Of a stretch of DNA of 64,000 bases, positions 8,968 through 17,704 are shown in pieces (the first letter of the stretch is position 1; the number at the start of each line of letters is the position of its first letter). The translations under genes and the position numbers were made by a program. Source of the stretch: Neorhizobium galegae (GTDB lineage Bacteria > Pseudomonadota > Alphaproteobacteria > Rhizobiales > Rhizobiaceae); assembly GCF_017877055.1 (NCBI RefSeq), contig NZ_JAGIPG010000007.1, positions 62,001 through 126,000 on the forward strand, written 5' to 3'. The notes under the pieces are model-generated. The model made no database searches and was not told where the DNA came from. It was given only the letters and a program-made list of their open reading frames with translations.

Positions 8968-9645
8968 TCAAACCTGTGATGCGCCGCCGTCGACGACCAG
9001 TTCGACGCCGTTGATGTAGCCGGCATCGTCGCTTGCAAGAAACGCAACGGCTTTCGCGATGTCTTCCGGCTGCCCGAGGCGGCCGACAGTGCTTTTGGTT
9101 TCAAGAAAGGCGAGGATCTCGTCACGCTTGTCATCGGGGAAGAAGTCGTAGAGCGACTGGGTTCTGACCGGGCCGGGGCTGACGACGTTAATGCGGACGC
9201 CGGAACCCCTGATATCCTCGATCCAGGATCTCGCCAGATTCCGAAGCCCGGCCTTCGTGGCTCCGTAGACGCTCATCATGCTGCCCGGCTGGATGGAGGC
9301 AGTTGATCCGATCAGGACTACCGCGGAGCCAGATTTCATCAGCGGCAGAGCTTTCTGCACGGTGAAGATGACACCTTTCAGATTGGTGTCGAAGATGCTG
9401 TCATACTGCTCCTCGGTGATCGCACCCAATGGAGCCAGGATATCGAAGCCAGCATTGGCGACAAGTATATCGATCGCCGAATACTCAGCCTTGATGGCCG
9501 CATACAGCGAGTCGAGCTCCTGGAGGTTCGACACATCCGCCTTGATGCCCTTCGTGCCGGCACCAATCTCTTTCACCGCTGCACGACCGACGATCTCTAT
9601 GGCTTTCTGACCACGGATCCCAACGATCTCGTCAAGCCGATCCAC
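8968..9645 (-). pseudogene. SDR-family oxidoreductase, 5' truncated
   Basis: The C-terminal three quarters of a classical short-chain dehydrogenase: NAG motif (LVANAGFDI), the catalytic Tyr and Lys in SVYGATKAG, the NVVSPGPVRT loop and the GRLGQPEDIAKAVAFLAS tail. The N-terminal Rossmann strand with TGxxxGIG is absent. Residues before AAVKEIGAG are not SDR-like and overlap the complement of a SRAP gene fragment. The cofactor site is lost, so it should be inactive. Start 9645 is only the first ATG of the remaining frame. Confidence 0.75.
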
Positions 9646-9837
9646 GAGAAAGCAATGCCGGTTCTGTTGCTGACGAAGGAGGAGATGGACATCTGGATGC
9701 GGGCGCCTTGGGAGGAGGCAAAGGAGCTTGCTCGCCCGCTTCCGAATGATGCGCTGATCATTCTGTCGCGTGAGCCCTATGGATCATCGATCGTGTCGAA
9801 ATCCGGTGAGCCTGTAGAGCAAGACAATCTCCTGTAA
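9598..9837 (+). pseudogene. SOS-response-associated peptidase (SRAP/YedK) C-terminal fragment
   Basis: In frame from 9598 the translation reads YGFLTTDPNDLVKPIHEKAM, then PVLLLTKEEMDIWMRAPWEE. This is the C-terminal part of the SRAP/HMCES fold, including the His of the PIH motif that acts in crosslinking to abasic DNA. The catalytic Cys2 and the first half are missing. The fragment is joined head-to-head to the truncated SDR (join about 9575-9605). Confidence 0.7.
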
Positions 9838-9950
9838 CGCACTGGCCTTCCGAGATCTCGTCGATGCGGCGCTGGTCGGCTTCGATCGCTGCGAGTCTTT
9901 CACGCTTCCTCCGCGGAACTCTCTCCGCTTGGTTAGAACTCCTGCGTCGC

Positions 9951-10853
9951 CTATTTGGGCGCGTCCGTCCCAAATTCATCGATCAGCGCTTCTACGAACC
10001 TCTGCACCTTGGCGGTAGGCCGGCGCCCAAAAGGGTAGACCACGTGCATGGGACGAAACGGCCCCTCATGATCGGGTAGCACTTGAACCAGTCGCCCAGC
10101 AGAGATTTCTGCGTTCAAGACAGTTTCCGGTCCCAAGGTGATGCCATAGCCAGCGATCGCCGCATGCAACAACGCCTTCCAGTCGTTACTGCGGATTCTG
10201 CCGGCAGCCCTTACCTCCTCGGTCTTGCCCCAGCGGGTGAACTGCCAGCGACATGGAATTGAAGAAGGGCCTTCGCCATAAACAAGACAATCGTGTTGCT
10301 CTAAATCCGACGGTGTTCGGGGGCTGCCCCGCCGGAGAAGATAGTCCGGAGATGCACAGACAATAAGCCGATAAGGAGTCAGAGGAAGCGCGACCAGCGA
10401 CGGGTCGTCGACCTCCCCGATCCTGACCATGACCTCGAACCCCTCCTCCAACGGATCGACGAAACGGTCGTTGAGCGTTAGGTCGATTTGCATGCCGGGG
10501 TAGCGATCCAGATACCGCGTCACGAATGGCGCCAAACTGTAAGAGCCGAACGTCACCGGAGCATTGACCCGCAGCACGCCTTTTGGTTGGGAACGCATGT
10601 CGTGGGCAATGGATTCAGCCGCTTCGACATCCGAAAGCAACTGTTTGCAGCGGTCGTAAAAGGCCCTTCCCACGTCGGTCAAACTTTGCCGCCGGGTGGT
10701 GCGGTGAAGCAGGGCCGTCCCAAGCCTGTCTTCCAGGAACACAACATGTTTGGCAACCATCTGGGGCGACATTCCCATGGCTTCTGCGGTTGCGGCAAAA
10801 GATCCGAGGTCGGAGGCTTTAACGAAAACAGCCATGCTCGAAAGCCTGTCCAA
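9951..10853 (-). CDS. LysR-family transcriptional regulator
   Basis: Intact 300-residue LTTR. The winged helix-turn-helix is at residues 1-60 (FVKASDLGSFAATAEAMGMS and the recognition segment QMVAKHVVFLEDRLG), followed by the linker helix and a substrate-binding domain (VLRVNAPVTFGS onward). It belongs to the group that often controls a divergent oxidoreductase. The divergent neighbour starts 101 bases away and encodes an NAD(P)-binding reductase, its likely target. No obvious T-N11-A pair was singled out in the gap. Confidence 0.85.
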   Translation of the reverse strand: MDRLSSMAVFVKASDLGSFAATAEAMGMSPQMVAKHVVFLEDRLGTALLHRTTRRQSLTDVGRAFYDRCKQLLSDVEAAESIAHDMRSQPKGVLRVNAPVTFGSYSLAPFVTRYLDRYPGMQIDLTLNDRFVDPLEEGFEVMVRIGEVDDPSLVALPLTPYRLIVCASPDYLLRRGSPRTPSDLEQHDCLVYGEGPSSIPCRWQFTRWGKTEEVRAAGRIRSNDWKALLHAAIAGYGITLGPETVLNAEISAGRLVQVLPDHEGPFRPMHVVYPFGRRPTAKVQRFVEALIDEFGTDAPK

Positions 10854-10954
10854 GATTGCCCCCTTTTGGTTGGGAATGTCGGTGTGTTTTAGCGATTTAT
10901 CCGAGCTTAGCGTTCAATTAAACCCGAGTTTGCAAACTTAGTCGGAGAAACGCC

Positions 10955-11581
10955 GTGAAAATTGGAATTATAGGGGCCGGTATGGTCGGTCGCGCAATCG
11001 GAAAGCTAGCCGTCGCTTTGGGCCATTCTGTCATGCTGAGCAATTCGCGCGGCCCTCAGACCCTGTTCAGCCTGAGCCGGAGCATTGGGTGCCAAGTAGG
11101 AACCGTCGAGGAGGCCGCCGCTTTTGGCGAGCTCGTCGTCATTGCCATTCCACTCGCAGCCTATCGGTCTATCCCAGTTGAGCCACTTGAGGGCAAACTG
11201 GTGATCGACACGAACAACTACTACTTCGAACGAGACGGCCACATTCCAGAACTGGACGCAGGCGAGACGACGACAAGCGAAATTCTCGCACGCCACCTGC
11301 CGCGATCGCGGATCGTCAAGGCATTCAATGCCATCATCATGGACGATCTTGAAAAAGATGGACAGCCGGCTGGATCGTCGGGACGTCGAGGTCTCCCTCT
11401 GGCTGGCGACAATTCTACCGACAAGGCGGTCGTTTCAGGTCTCTATGACCAGTTCGGCTTTGACGCTGTGGATGCCGGTCCTCTCGCCGAGGGATGGCGA
11501 TTCGAGCGCGGCAGGCCGGCTTATTGTGTGCCAATGGATGCCGACCGCCTAAAAGATGAGCTTGCGAAAACGATCCGTTAG
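10955..11581 (+). CDS. NADPH-dependent F420-reductase-like oxidoreductase
   Basis: A 208-residue single-domain Rossmann protein. The N-terminal dinucleotide site is GIIGAGMVGRAIGKLA (about 4-19), followed by SNSRGP, the phosphate-binding turn seen in NADP-specific F420-oxidoreductase-like proteins. VVIAIPLAAY and VIDTNNYY match strand ends of that family. Start is GTG at 10955 with GGAG about ten bases upstream. Rhizobia lack F420, so the true substrate is unknown. Divergent from the LysR gene and probably under its control. Confidence 0.75.
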   Translation: MKIGIIGAGMVGRAIGKLAVALGHSVMLSNSRGPQTLFSLSRSIGCQVGTVEEAAAFGELVVIAIPLAAYRSIPVEPLEGKLVIDTNNYYFERDGHIPELDAGETTTSEILARHLPRSRIVKAFNAIIMDDLEKDGQPAGSSGRRGLPLAGDNSTDKAVVSGLYDQFGFDAVDAGPLAEGWRFERGRPAYCVPMDADRLKDELAKTIR

Positions 11582-11586
11582 ATCGG

Positions 11587-11778
11587 TCACGGAAGCGGCA
11601 AGACCGTTGTCGTCATCGCGGCCATCTTCCAATCCGCTGGTTCGGTTATCCTTGAGGTGATCAGTGCCGCAAGAGCAGCGCCGGAAGGTGCGATTGCGGC
11701 GATGGCAAGCGTGTCTGAAAGCCACGCCCGGAAAAAGGTTGCGCTGTCGCTGCCGGCAAGGGTTGCTTCCAGCGTCAT
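11587..11778 (-). CDS. Small ORF translationally coupled to the 3beta-HSD-like gene
   Basis: A 63-residue frame whose ATG at 11778 shares an ATGA with the stop of the upstream dehydrogenase gene. It contains an Ala-rich hydrophobic middle (LSDTLAIAAIAPSGAALAAL). The 4-bp coupling suggests a real gene, or the beginning of a longer one cut short. The family is not recognised, and overlapping frames on the other strand are no better supported. Confidence 0.35.
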   Translation of the reverse strand: MTLEATLAGSDSATFFRAWLSDTLAIAAIAPSGAALAALITSRITEPADWKMAAMTTTVLPLP

Positions 11779-12830
11779 GACGCGGTCGCCAGACGCGTCC
11801 GATCAACCGCCACAGCGGGTGCGGCATCACCGGGCCGCATCCGGCTCATTCCATCAGCCGGCGAAATCAATGGACCGTAGCCTAGTTCCAGTCGCGCGCG
11901 GCTGATATCAATGGTGAAGTCCTTGCCGATCAGTCGCAGCATCTGCCGGGTGATCGGTGGCTCGCCCTTGCGGCGAAAGGCTCGCCAGACGGCACCCATA
12001 AGGCCGGCCACGGCCCAGGCAAGGCCGAAGGGCACGCTGCGATCCCTCGGCGCGACGCCGCGGCTGCCAAGCAGTCGCGTCAGGAAAGACTTTAGTGTGG
12101 TGTCTTCACCATCACTCACAAAGAAGGTTTCCCCGCCTGATCCGCGGTCGGCGGCGAGGATCAGGGCGTGACACAAGTTATCGACATGGCAGGTGGATAG
12201 CGCCTGTCCGCCACCTGCAACCCATTGGAACTGCCCCTTGCGCACGGTCTCGACCATGTGGTCGAGCGCCGGCATGTCTGGCCCCCAGATGAAGGGAGGA
12301 CGAATGGCCACCGTTGAAAATCCCGCACGACGGCCATTCGCCGCCAGCAGCACCTCCTCCGCTTCGGCCTTGGATGTCGCGTAAGGCGCAAACGTCATCT
12401 TGCGCAGGGGCAGGGCCTCGGTCGCGCCTCGCATCGGTTCGGGACGGCCCATGACAACAGCAGCGGCGCTGACATAGACGACACGGCGCGCACCGGCCCG
12501 CTCAGACGCCTCGATGACATTGCGGGTGCCGTCAACATTGATCCGGCGGAACTGGGACATCGACCCCCAGAGCTTGAAATGGGCTGCAAGATGGAACACG
12601 ACCTCGACTCCTTCCATCGCGTGGGTGAGCGCAGTGCGGTCCACAATGTCACCAGCGATCGGTTCTGCGCCCAGCTTTCGGACGCAAGCTAGCGCTTCGG
12701 GGCTGCGACCGAGCGCTCGAACGCGCCAGCCGGCCGAAACCAGGCGGCGAATGAAGTGTTGACCGACGAATCCGGATCCTCCGGTGACGAAGGCAAGGCG
12801 GGGTATTGGCTGGGGCGAAATGCCGCTCAT
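11775..12830 (-). CDS. NAD-dependent epimerase / 3beta-hydroxysteroid dehydrogenase-like protein
   Basis: Extended-SDR enzyme of about 351 residues. It has the NAD motif VTGGSGFVGQHFIRRL, a YVSAAAVV segment, and the catalytic Tyr and Lys in YATSKAEAE. The 3beta-HSD/isomerase family reduces or oxidises hydroxyl groups on steroid- or sugar-like substrates. The start at 12830 is preferred because AGGAG precedes it; an ATG at 12887 would add 19 residues with no family support. It faces a TetR gene across 117 bases, the usual arrangement for a repressed detoxification or sterol-type enzyme. Confidence 0.78.
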   Translation of the reverse strand: MSGISPQPIPRLAFVTGGSGFVGQHFIRRLVSAGWRVRALGRSPEALACVRKLGAEPIAGDIVDRTALTHAMEGVEVVFHLAAHFKLWGSMSQFRRINVDGTRNVIEASERAGARRVVYVSAAAVVMGRPEPMRGATEALPLRKMTFAPYATSKAEAEEVLLAANGRRAGFSTVAIRPPFIWGPDMPALDHMVETVRKGQFQWVAGGGQALSTCHVDNLCHALILAADRGSGGETFFVSDGEDTTLKSFLTRLLGSRGVAPRDRSVPFGLAWAVAGLMGAVWRAFRRKGEPPITRQMLRLIGKDFTIDISRARLELGYGPLISPADGMSRMRPGDAAPAVAVDRTRLATAS

Positions 12831-12877
12831 GACGGTCTCCTGGGTTGCTGGAGGTCCCAAGGTGCCACAGAGAGCGG

Positions 12878-12910
12878 TGTTACACAATACAAAATATGAA
12901 ATCTGTTACA
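12878..12910. promoter_or_regulatory. Direct repeats TGTTACA in the TetR divergent promoter region
   Basis: TGTTACA occurs at 12878-12884 and 12904-12910 in an otherwise AT-rich stretch (ACAATACAAAATATGAAAT) between the 3beta-HSD-like gene and the TetR gene. They are candidate half-sites or part of the promoters; there is no clear dyad. Confidence 0.3.
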
Positions 12911-12947
12911 TGTTGCGCTCGTGCCCTTGCTCCGCTAAGACCCGCGC

Positions 12948-13550
12948 ATGACAAACGACGCGCCCGATCATCGTGACCGCATCCTCGACACGACTGCCGA
13001 ACAGGTTCGCCGCTTTGGCGAGGCAAAGACCAATGTGGTCGATATCGCCAAGGCCATGGGTCTGTCTCATTCGGCGATCTACCGGCACTTTCGCTCGAAG
13101 GCGGAAATCTTCGATGCCTTGGCTGCACGGACCATGGCCGAGGAAGCCGAACTGGCAACTCGTTTCGTGAATGCCGAGGGTTCTGCGGGCGACAGGCTGC
13201 GCGGTCTCGTCCTGGCACTCCATCGCAGCAAATGCGCCAAGCTGGGAGACGACCCTGAGATCCATGGTCTCTACCGCCGGATCGTGACGGAGCGCCCGGA
13301 CCTCGTCGCCGACTATGCGCGACGAATGACAGGGCTCGTCCGGCAGATCCTGAACGATGGGGTGGCGCGGGGCGAGTTCTGCATCCGCGATGTCGACCTT
13401 GCTGCGGGCGTGGTGCGAGACGCGGTCACGATCTTCGTCCATCCCGCTCATGTGGAGCAGGCTGTAATGGCCGGTCTGGATATGGAACCAAGGCTTGAAG
13501 CAGTAATGGATGCCCTGGCCGTCGCTTTCGCGCCAACCATACCAACCTGA
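12948..13550 (+). CDS. TetR-family transcriptional repressor
   Basis: 200-residue regulator with a TetR N-terminal domain: ILDTTAEQVRRFGEAKTN, then VVDIAKAMGLSHSAIYRHFR, the HTH and signature helix at about residues 30-52. The C-terminal ligand domain resembles the TetR_C_7/YbiH-like groups only loosely. It is divergent from the 3beta-HSD-like gene and probably represses it and itself through the 117-base intergenic region. Confidence 0.85.
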   Translation: MTNDAPDHRDRILDTTAEQVRRFGEAKTNVVDIAKAMGLSHSAIYRHFRSKAEIFDALAARTMAEEAELATRFVNAEGSAGDRLRGLVLALHRSKCAKLGDDPEIHGLYRRIVTERPDLVADYARRMTGLVRQILNDGVARGEFCIRDVDLAAGVVRDAVTIFVHPAHVEQAVMAGLDMEPRLEAVMDALAVAFAPTIPT

Positions 13551-13624
13551 TTGGAAGACCAGTTTGACACCCAGTGGCAGACGCCTCTCGGCTGGAAGCG
13601 GCTACGGACCGTCAAAAATGCGGT

Positions 13625-14005
13625 TCAGGCGATCTGATTTTCAATCGCAGCTTTGTCGATCGCGGAGAATACATCGACTATTCTATCGCCCGTCACCTCG
13701 TAGAACACGTTCTCTGCGAAGGAAATGCGTCGGCCGTTAATGGGTAACCCGAGGAAGTCGCCTTTCGGCGAGCAATCGAACATCAACCTGGCCGCAATGA
13801 GGGGCGGGTCGCATGCCAGGCGATCTATCACGAAATACAGGTCCGGGATATCTTCGAAGTCTTTGATCAGCATCAAGCGGTAACCTGACAGCCGAATCGG
13901 ACGACCATTGTGTTTGACATCTTCGGCTACATAACGCCCAAGCTCATCCCAATCTTGTCGATTAAGACAGTCTATATAGGCTTCATAAAACTCTTGCAGC
14001 GTCAT
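13625..14005 (-). CDS. SnoaL-like / ester cyclase family protein
   Basis: A 126-residue NTF2-fold protein (LQEFYEAYIDCLNRQDWDEL, YVAEDVKHNGRPIRLSG, IAARLMFDCSPKGDFLG, ENVFYEVTGDRIVDVFSAID). This matches the SnoaL-like polyketide-cyclase/ester cyclase family, whose soil members are mostly of unknown substrate. The start ATG at 14005 is preferred over a TTG at 14047. It lies downstream of, and in the same direction as, a broken SDR gene, suggesting a former two-gene operon. Confidence 0.7.
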   Translation of the reverse strand: MTLQEFYEAYIDCLNRQDWDELGRYVAEDVKHNGRPIRLSGYRLMLIKDFEDIPDLYFVIDRLACDPPLIAARLMFDCSPKGDFLGLPINGRRISFAENVFYEVTGDRIVDVFSAIDKAAIENQIA

Positions 14006-14190
14006 GTTTCCCAAACCTTTGGATTCTTTCTGCGTCGTCTGAACCAAGAAGCGCGCACCCCCTGGGTATGCGCTCGAACCAGGCGCGCCGAGGCTTGCAA
14101 AAGCAAGATCAGTTTCCTCGAATTTTGCGGTGATCGCGACGTCCAGCCTTGGCGCTGAGCGGCAGACAATTCGGTCACCGGCTTGCAGCG

Positions 14191-14226
14191 GTCATGGGAA
14201 GCGAGAGATGCGACGTCTCCCATGAC
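14191..14226. repeat. 9-bp perfect inverted repeat between the SnoaL-like and SDR genes
   Basis: GTCATGGGA (14191-14199) pairs with TCCCATGAC (14218-14226) across 18 bases, five bases beyond the SDR stop codon. It could be the operator for the SnoaL-like gene or a weak transcription stop for the SDR gene. There is no T-run on either side. Confidence 0.35.
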
Positions 14227-14230
14227 ATTC

Positions 14231-14713
14231 TCAGACTGCGACGAAACCGCCGTCCACCAATAACTCTTCACCACCGATGAAGCTGCTTTCGCTCGACGCC
14301 AGAAATAGCACAGCCTTGGCAACTTCTTCGGTTTGAGCGAGTCTACCGAAGGGAATGGCCTGCTTCATCCACTCCTCCGCGCCGTCATTGTCTTGAAGAT
14401 AGGTCTGCATGGCCTGGGTTAGAACCATGCCGGGTGAGACGACATTCACGCGGATCCCCCGACCTTTAAGATCAACCGTCCATGTCCGGGCAAAGGAGCG
14501 AATTGCAGCCTTTGTTGCGCTGTAGACTGAAAGGTTGGCAAAGCCCTTGCTCCCTGCGCCCGATCCCGTCAGCACGATCGAGCCACCAGGACCCATCAGC
14601 GGGAAAGCTTTCTGGACCGTGTAGACCGTTCCTTTGACGTTTGTATCGAACACGCGGTCGAAGTGCTCATCTCCGATATCTTCGATCGCTGCAGATTCCG
14701 ACACCCCAGCATT
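14231..14713 (-). pseudogene. SDR-family oxidoreductase, 5' truncated
   Basis: The remaining frame begins in the NAG motif (NAGVSES) and continues with the catalytic YSATK region (SVYSATKAAIRSF), NVVSPGMVLTQAM and GRLAQTEEVAKAVLFLAS to LLVDGGFVAV. The whole N-terminal cofactor-binding half is missing. Immediately upstream the sequence changes to a truncated LysR gene on the other strand (join about 14713-14722). Non-functional as it stands. Confidence 0.8.
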
Positions 14714-14717
14714 GGCG

Positions 14718-15478
14718 TGAAACTATCTCCAATTGGGAGATTATGGCTGCCCCACGTGCGCCGTGCGGTGGAGCATGTCGGATCCCTTCCTGTTTTGGTA
14801 GAACGTCTTGCACGTGGCGAGATCGGCCACCTGCGGCTCGCTTTCGTCAGCACGGCCGACTATAATCAGTTGCCCGCCTTGATAGGCAGCTACCGATCCG
14901 CCTATCCAAATGTCGAACTTTCTCTGCGCGAGGCAACGAGTGACGTTCAGATCGAAGCAATCCTGCGCGAGGAAATCGATATCGGGGTTGTGATTGGCCC
15001 GCGAGAAGCTGCGCTGCATCCGCGATTGCAATACCTCACGCTTCTGCGTGAAAAGCTGATTGCAGCAGTACCTGATCAATGGATCCGGGAAGGACGCGAT
15101 GGGTTCGGCGAAGATACTGTTCGGCCCGAAGAGATTTTTGCAGCGCCACTTCTTCTTTTTCCACGTCGTTCAGCACCCGCCTTTCACGATTTGATATCCG
15201 GATACTTCAATAGCCATGGAGCGAATTTCCTGGTTCATCAGGAAGCAATACAAATGCAGACCATCATCGGATTGGTGGCTGCGGGAATGGGAATTGCATT
15301 GGTTCCAGAATCCATGAGGAGCCTTGAACGGAAAGGGGCGCGTTACCTGACCGTGGAGGGAGATGTTCCCGAAGTGGAGACGGGTTTCATATGGCGCGGT
15401 GACGACACAAATCCGGCACAACAGAACTTCATAAGAATGGTGGAGAACATCGTCTGCGATGCTTCATGCACGCCCTAG
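14718..15478 (+). pseudogene. LysR-family regulator lacking its DNA-binding domain
   Basis: The frame starts inside the end of an LTTR winged helix (GVKLSPIGRLWLPHVRRAVE) and then gives a complete effector domain (GHLRLAFVSTADYNQLPALI onward, FLVHQEAIQMQTIIGLVAAG). The first 60 or so residues with the helix-turn-helix are absent. It cannot bind DNA by itself. The fusion partner is the headless SDR gene on the opposite strand. Confidence 0.78.
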
Positions 15479-15674
15479 TGTTGCTTTTCTGTCTATACCG
15501 GGACTCGCCAAAGCACCCCACGCGGGAAAACATATGTAGATGCGATTGGGGATCTCGGTTCGATTCTCACCTAACCTAAATTGCCGCGAACCAAGCTCGG
15601 GTTAAGGAAAAGGTTTGATAGTCCTTCTTGGTCTTCAATATGACGGTAAGGCCCGAGGGCGTCGCTGCAGCAGA

Positions 15675-16739
15675 TTACTGTCGTGGTTTTTGCGCTACGG
15701 ATTGACGCTTGATCAGGTGCGTCGCGAACCTCATGCTCTTAAGCTCCGTTCCCGGGTTGGCAATCGAGGCTATTGCCATGTCAAGAGCGTATATCCCCAT
15801 GTCTTGCAGCGGACGCCCGACGCTGGAAAGCGGTGGCGTCAGCATATCTGCGATGGAGTCGTCGAAGCCGATAACCGAGATATCATCCGGCACCCGTAGT
15901 CCCTCCTGATGCAATTCCTGCAGAACGCCGGCTGCGAGTGTGTCGCCGGACGCAAAGATCGCTGTCGGCTGTTCCGGCATATCGAGCAACAACCGTGTTA
16001 ATCGCCTGCCCTCTCCCGTAATCGGTCGGCCAGCCGGATTGAAGTAATAGCCTAGCTGTATCAACCTCTCATCCACCTCGAGCCCGGACGCCAGCATCGC
16101 TGCGCGAAAGGCGGTCAACCTGTCTTCTTCCATTGTCGATCCATGCGGACGCGGTCTTGGATAAAGCTTCGGGTCTCCGCCGATATAAGCGATCCGGTCA
16201 TGACCGACCTGTGCCAGATGAGCGACCGCTTCGCTAATACCGGGTGCCGGGTCGATAAGCACGGAATGCGTATCGAGTGTCAGTGCGCGCTCAACTTGCA
16301 CGATAGGAATGCTTGCTTCACGCAACGGCTCCATATTTTCTGCCGCGACACCGTACGAAAAAATCACCGCATCCACCCGTTGCTGGATAAGGTTTGCAAT
16401 GGCATCCGCCTCACGTTTTGCAGACATGCCGTGATTATACACCAGCACATTGTAACCCCGGTCCAGCGCCTCGGTCCGCACTGCCTGCGTCAACTGGGTG
16501 AAGAACGGGTTGATCGTGCCGTCAACGACGATCATACCGATCGTCCAGCTTCTTTGTGTGCGAAGTCCGCGCGCCACGACATTGGGACGATAGCCCGTCG
16601 CCTCAAGTGCAGCTTCGATCCTTGCCTGTTTATCAGCACTCACCGTGCCGGCTTTGTACAGGACACGTGCGACCGTGGCGGGAGACACCCCGGCATGGCG
16701 CGCGACATCAACCATGGTCGGAAGCGGGGACTTTCGCAT
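15675..16739 (-). CDS. LacI-family transcriptional repressor
   Basis: 354-residue LacI/GalR regulator. The HTH (TMVDVARHAGVSPATVARVL) occupies residues about 8-28, the hinge follows (GYRPNVVARGLRTQ), then a periplasmic-binding-like sugar domain (GMIVVDGTINPFFTQL ... VIGFDDSIADMLTPPLSSV). The start at 16739 has GGAG eight bases upstream; an upstream TTG (16763) overlaps the operator. It is divergent from an ABC importer and GH3 glucosidase operon, so the inducer is probably a glucoside-type sugar. Confidence 0.9.
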   Translation of the reverse strand: MRKSPLPTMVDVARHAGVSPATVARVLYKAGTVSADKQARIEAALEATGYRPNVVARGLRTQRSWTIGMIVVDGTINPFFTQLTQAVRTEALDRGYNVLVYNHGMSAKREADAIANLIQQRVDAVIFSYGVAAENMEPLREASIPIVQVERALTLDTHSVLIDPAPGISEAVAHLAQVGHDRIAYIGGDPKLYPRPRPHGSTMEEDRLTAFRAAMLASGLEVDERLIQLGYYFNPAGRPITGEGRRLTRLLLDMPEQPTAIFASGDTLAAGVLQELHQEGLRVPDDISVIGFDDSIADMLTPPLSSVGRPLQDMGIYALDMAIASIANPGTELKSMRFATHLIKRQSVAQKPRQ

Positions 16740-16761
16740 GCAAGCTCCATCGATAGAAATC

Positions 16762-16781
16762 AAATGATGACGTCATCATTT
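16762..16781. promoter_or_regulatory. LacI-type operator O1 (20-bp perfect palindrome)
   Basis: AAATGATGACGTCATCATTT is a perfect palindrome with a CG centre, the hallmark of LacI-family sites. It lies 23 bases before the LacI start codon. Its 14-bp core TGATGACGTCATCA recurs 21 bp away. Confidence 0.75.
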
Positions 16782-16785
16782 TAGT

Positions 16786-16799
16786 TGATGACGTCATCA
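16786..16799. promoter_or_regulatory. LacI-type operator O2 (14-bp perfect palindrome)
   Basis: A second copy of TGATGACGTCATCA, centre to centre 21 bp from O1, placing both on the same face of the helix. Together they would let two dimers or a tetramer control both the LacI gene and the transporter operon. Confidence 0.75.
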
Positions 16800-16873
16800 T
16801 TATGGAATAACAGTCAGGATCATAATTGAGGTCGGCGCGCAAAGCTATGCCGACGGGAACGGATGAGCATTTA

Positions 16874-17686
16874 ATGACAGGTTTTCCTGCATTTACCCGC
16901 GTCGGGTACAATCTTCTCATCGTCATGGCTTATGGCCTGATCATGGCGCCGGTACTGGCGGTGATGGTGATCAGCGTCTTCGATGCCGAGATCATCAGCT
17001 TCCCGCCGCACGGACTCACACTTCGTTGGTTCGTTAATGCGTGGCAGCGACCGGAATTTGCAGACGGGCTTTGGGTCAGCTTTAAACTGGCCGTCATATC
17101 GACAGCCGTCGGGGTGCCACTTGGCGCCATGGCAGCCTACGCGCTCAACCGCGGTAAATTCTGGGGCAAGGGCCTGATTTCCAGTCTACTGCTGGGCCCT
17201 CTTGCCGTACCGGCGATCATCTGTGGCACGGCCCTCTATATCTTCTACATTCAGGCAGAGAATGTGCTTGATCGCGATATCGTCGGCACGACCGCCGGCC
17301 TGGTTGCTGCCCACGTTCTTCTGACCATTCCCTGGTCCGTTCGTCTGGTATCGGCCAGCATGGAAGGCCTCGATCAGCGCATCGAAGAGGCCGCCGCCAA
17401 TCTCGGCGCTTCCCCGATGATCGTCGCGTGGCGGATCACCATCCCAATGATGCGCTCCGGCATCGTCGCAGCCTGCATGTTTTCCTTTATCCAGAGCTTC
17501 GAAAACCTCGAACTTTCGTTGCTGCTGATCGCGCCGGGACAGATCACTCTGCCAGTCGCCATGCTCAATTACCTCGAATTCCGGATTGACCCGACGCTCG
17601 CAGCTGTCGGCACGATCCAGATCCTGTTCATCGGAATATTGATGTTGGTCACCGACCGCTTCGTCAAACTGTCCCGCGTTTTCTGA
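16874..17686 (+). CDS. ABC transporter permease, PotC-like
   Basis: 270-residue inner-membrane permease of the polyamine/iron/opine (PotBC-type) group with six hydrophobic helices. The EAA loop is EEAAANLGASPMIVAWRITIP. The first helix starts about residue 10 from ATG 16874; ATGs further upstream (16847 and a TTG at 16826) would add a short leader and cannot be excluded. First gene after the double LacI operator, followed 18 bases later by the ATPase gene. Confidence 0.8.
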   Translation: MTGFPAFTRVGYNLLIVMAYGLIMAPVLAVMVISVFDAEIISFPPHGLTLRWFVNAWQRPEFADGLWVSFKLAVISTAVGVPLGAMAAYALNRGKFWGKGLISSLLLGPLAVPAIICGTALYIFYIQAENVLDRDIVGTTAGLVAAHVLLTIPWSVRLVSASMEGLDQRIEEAAANLGASPMIVAWRITIPMMRSGIVAACMFSFIQSFENLELSLLLIAPGQITLPVAMLNYLEFRIDPTLAAVGTIQILFIGILMLVTDRFVKLSRVF

Positions 17687-17704
17687 GCGTAGCGAGGAGT
17701 ACAC

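Noticed and set aside
9758..9979. Possible 73-residue leftward gene (RKRERLAAIEADQRRIDEIS)
   Set aside because: Helical sequence is plausible but it overlaps the SRAP fragment and the LysR end, has no ribosome site and no family.
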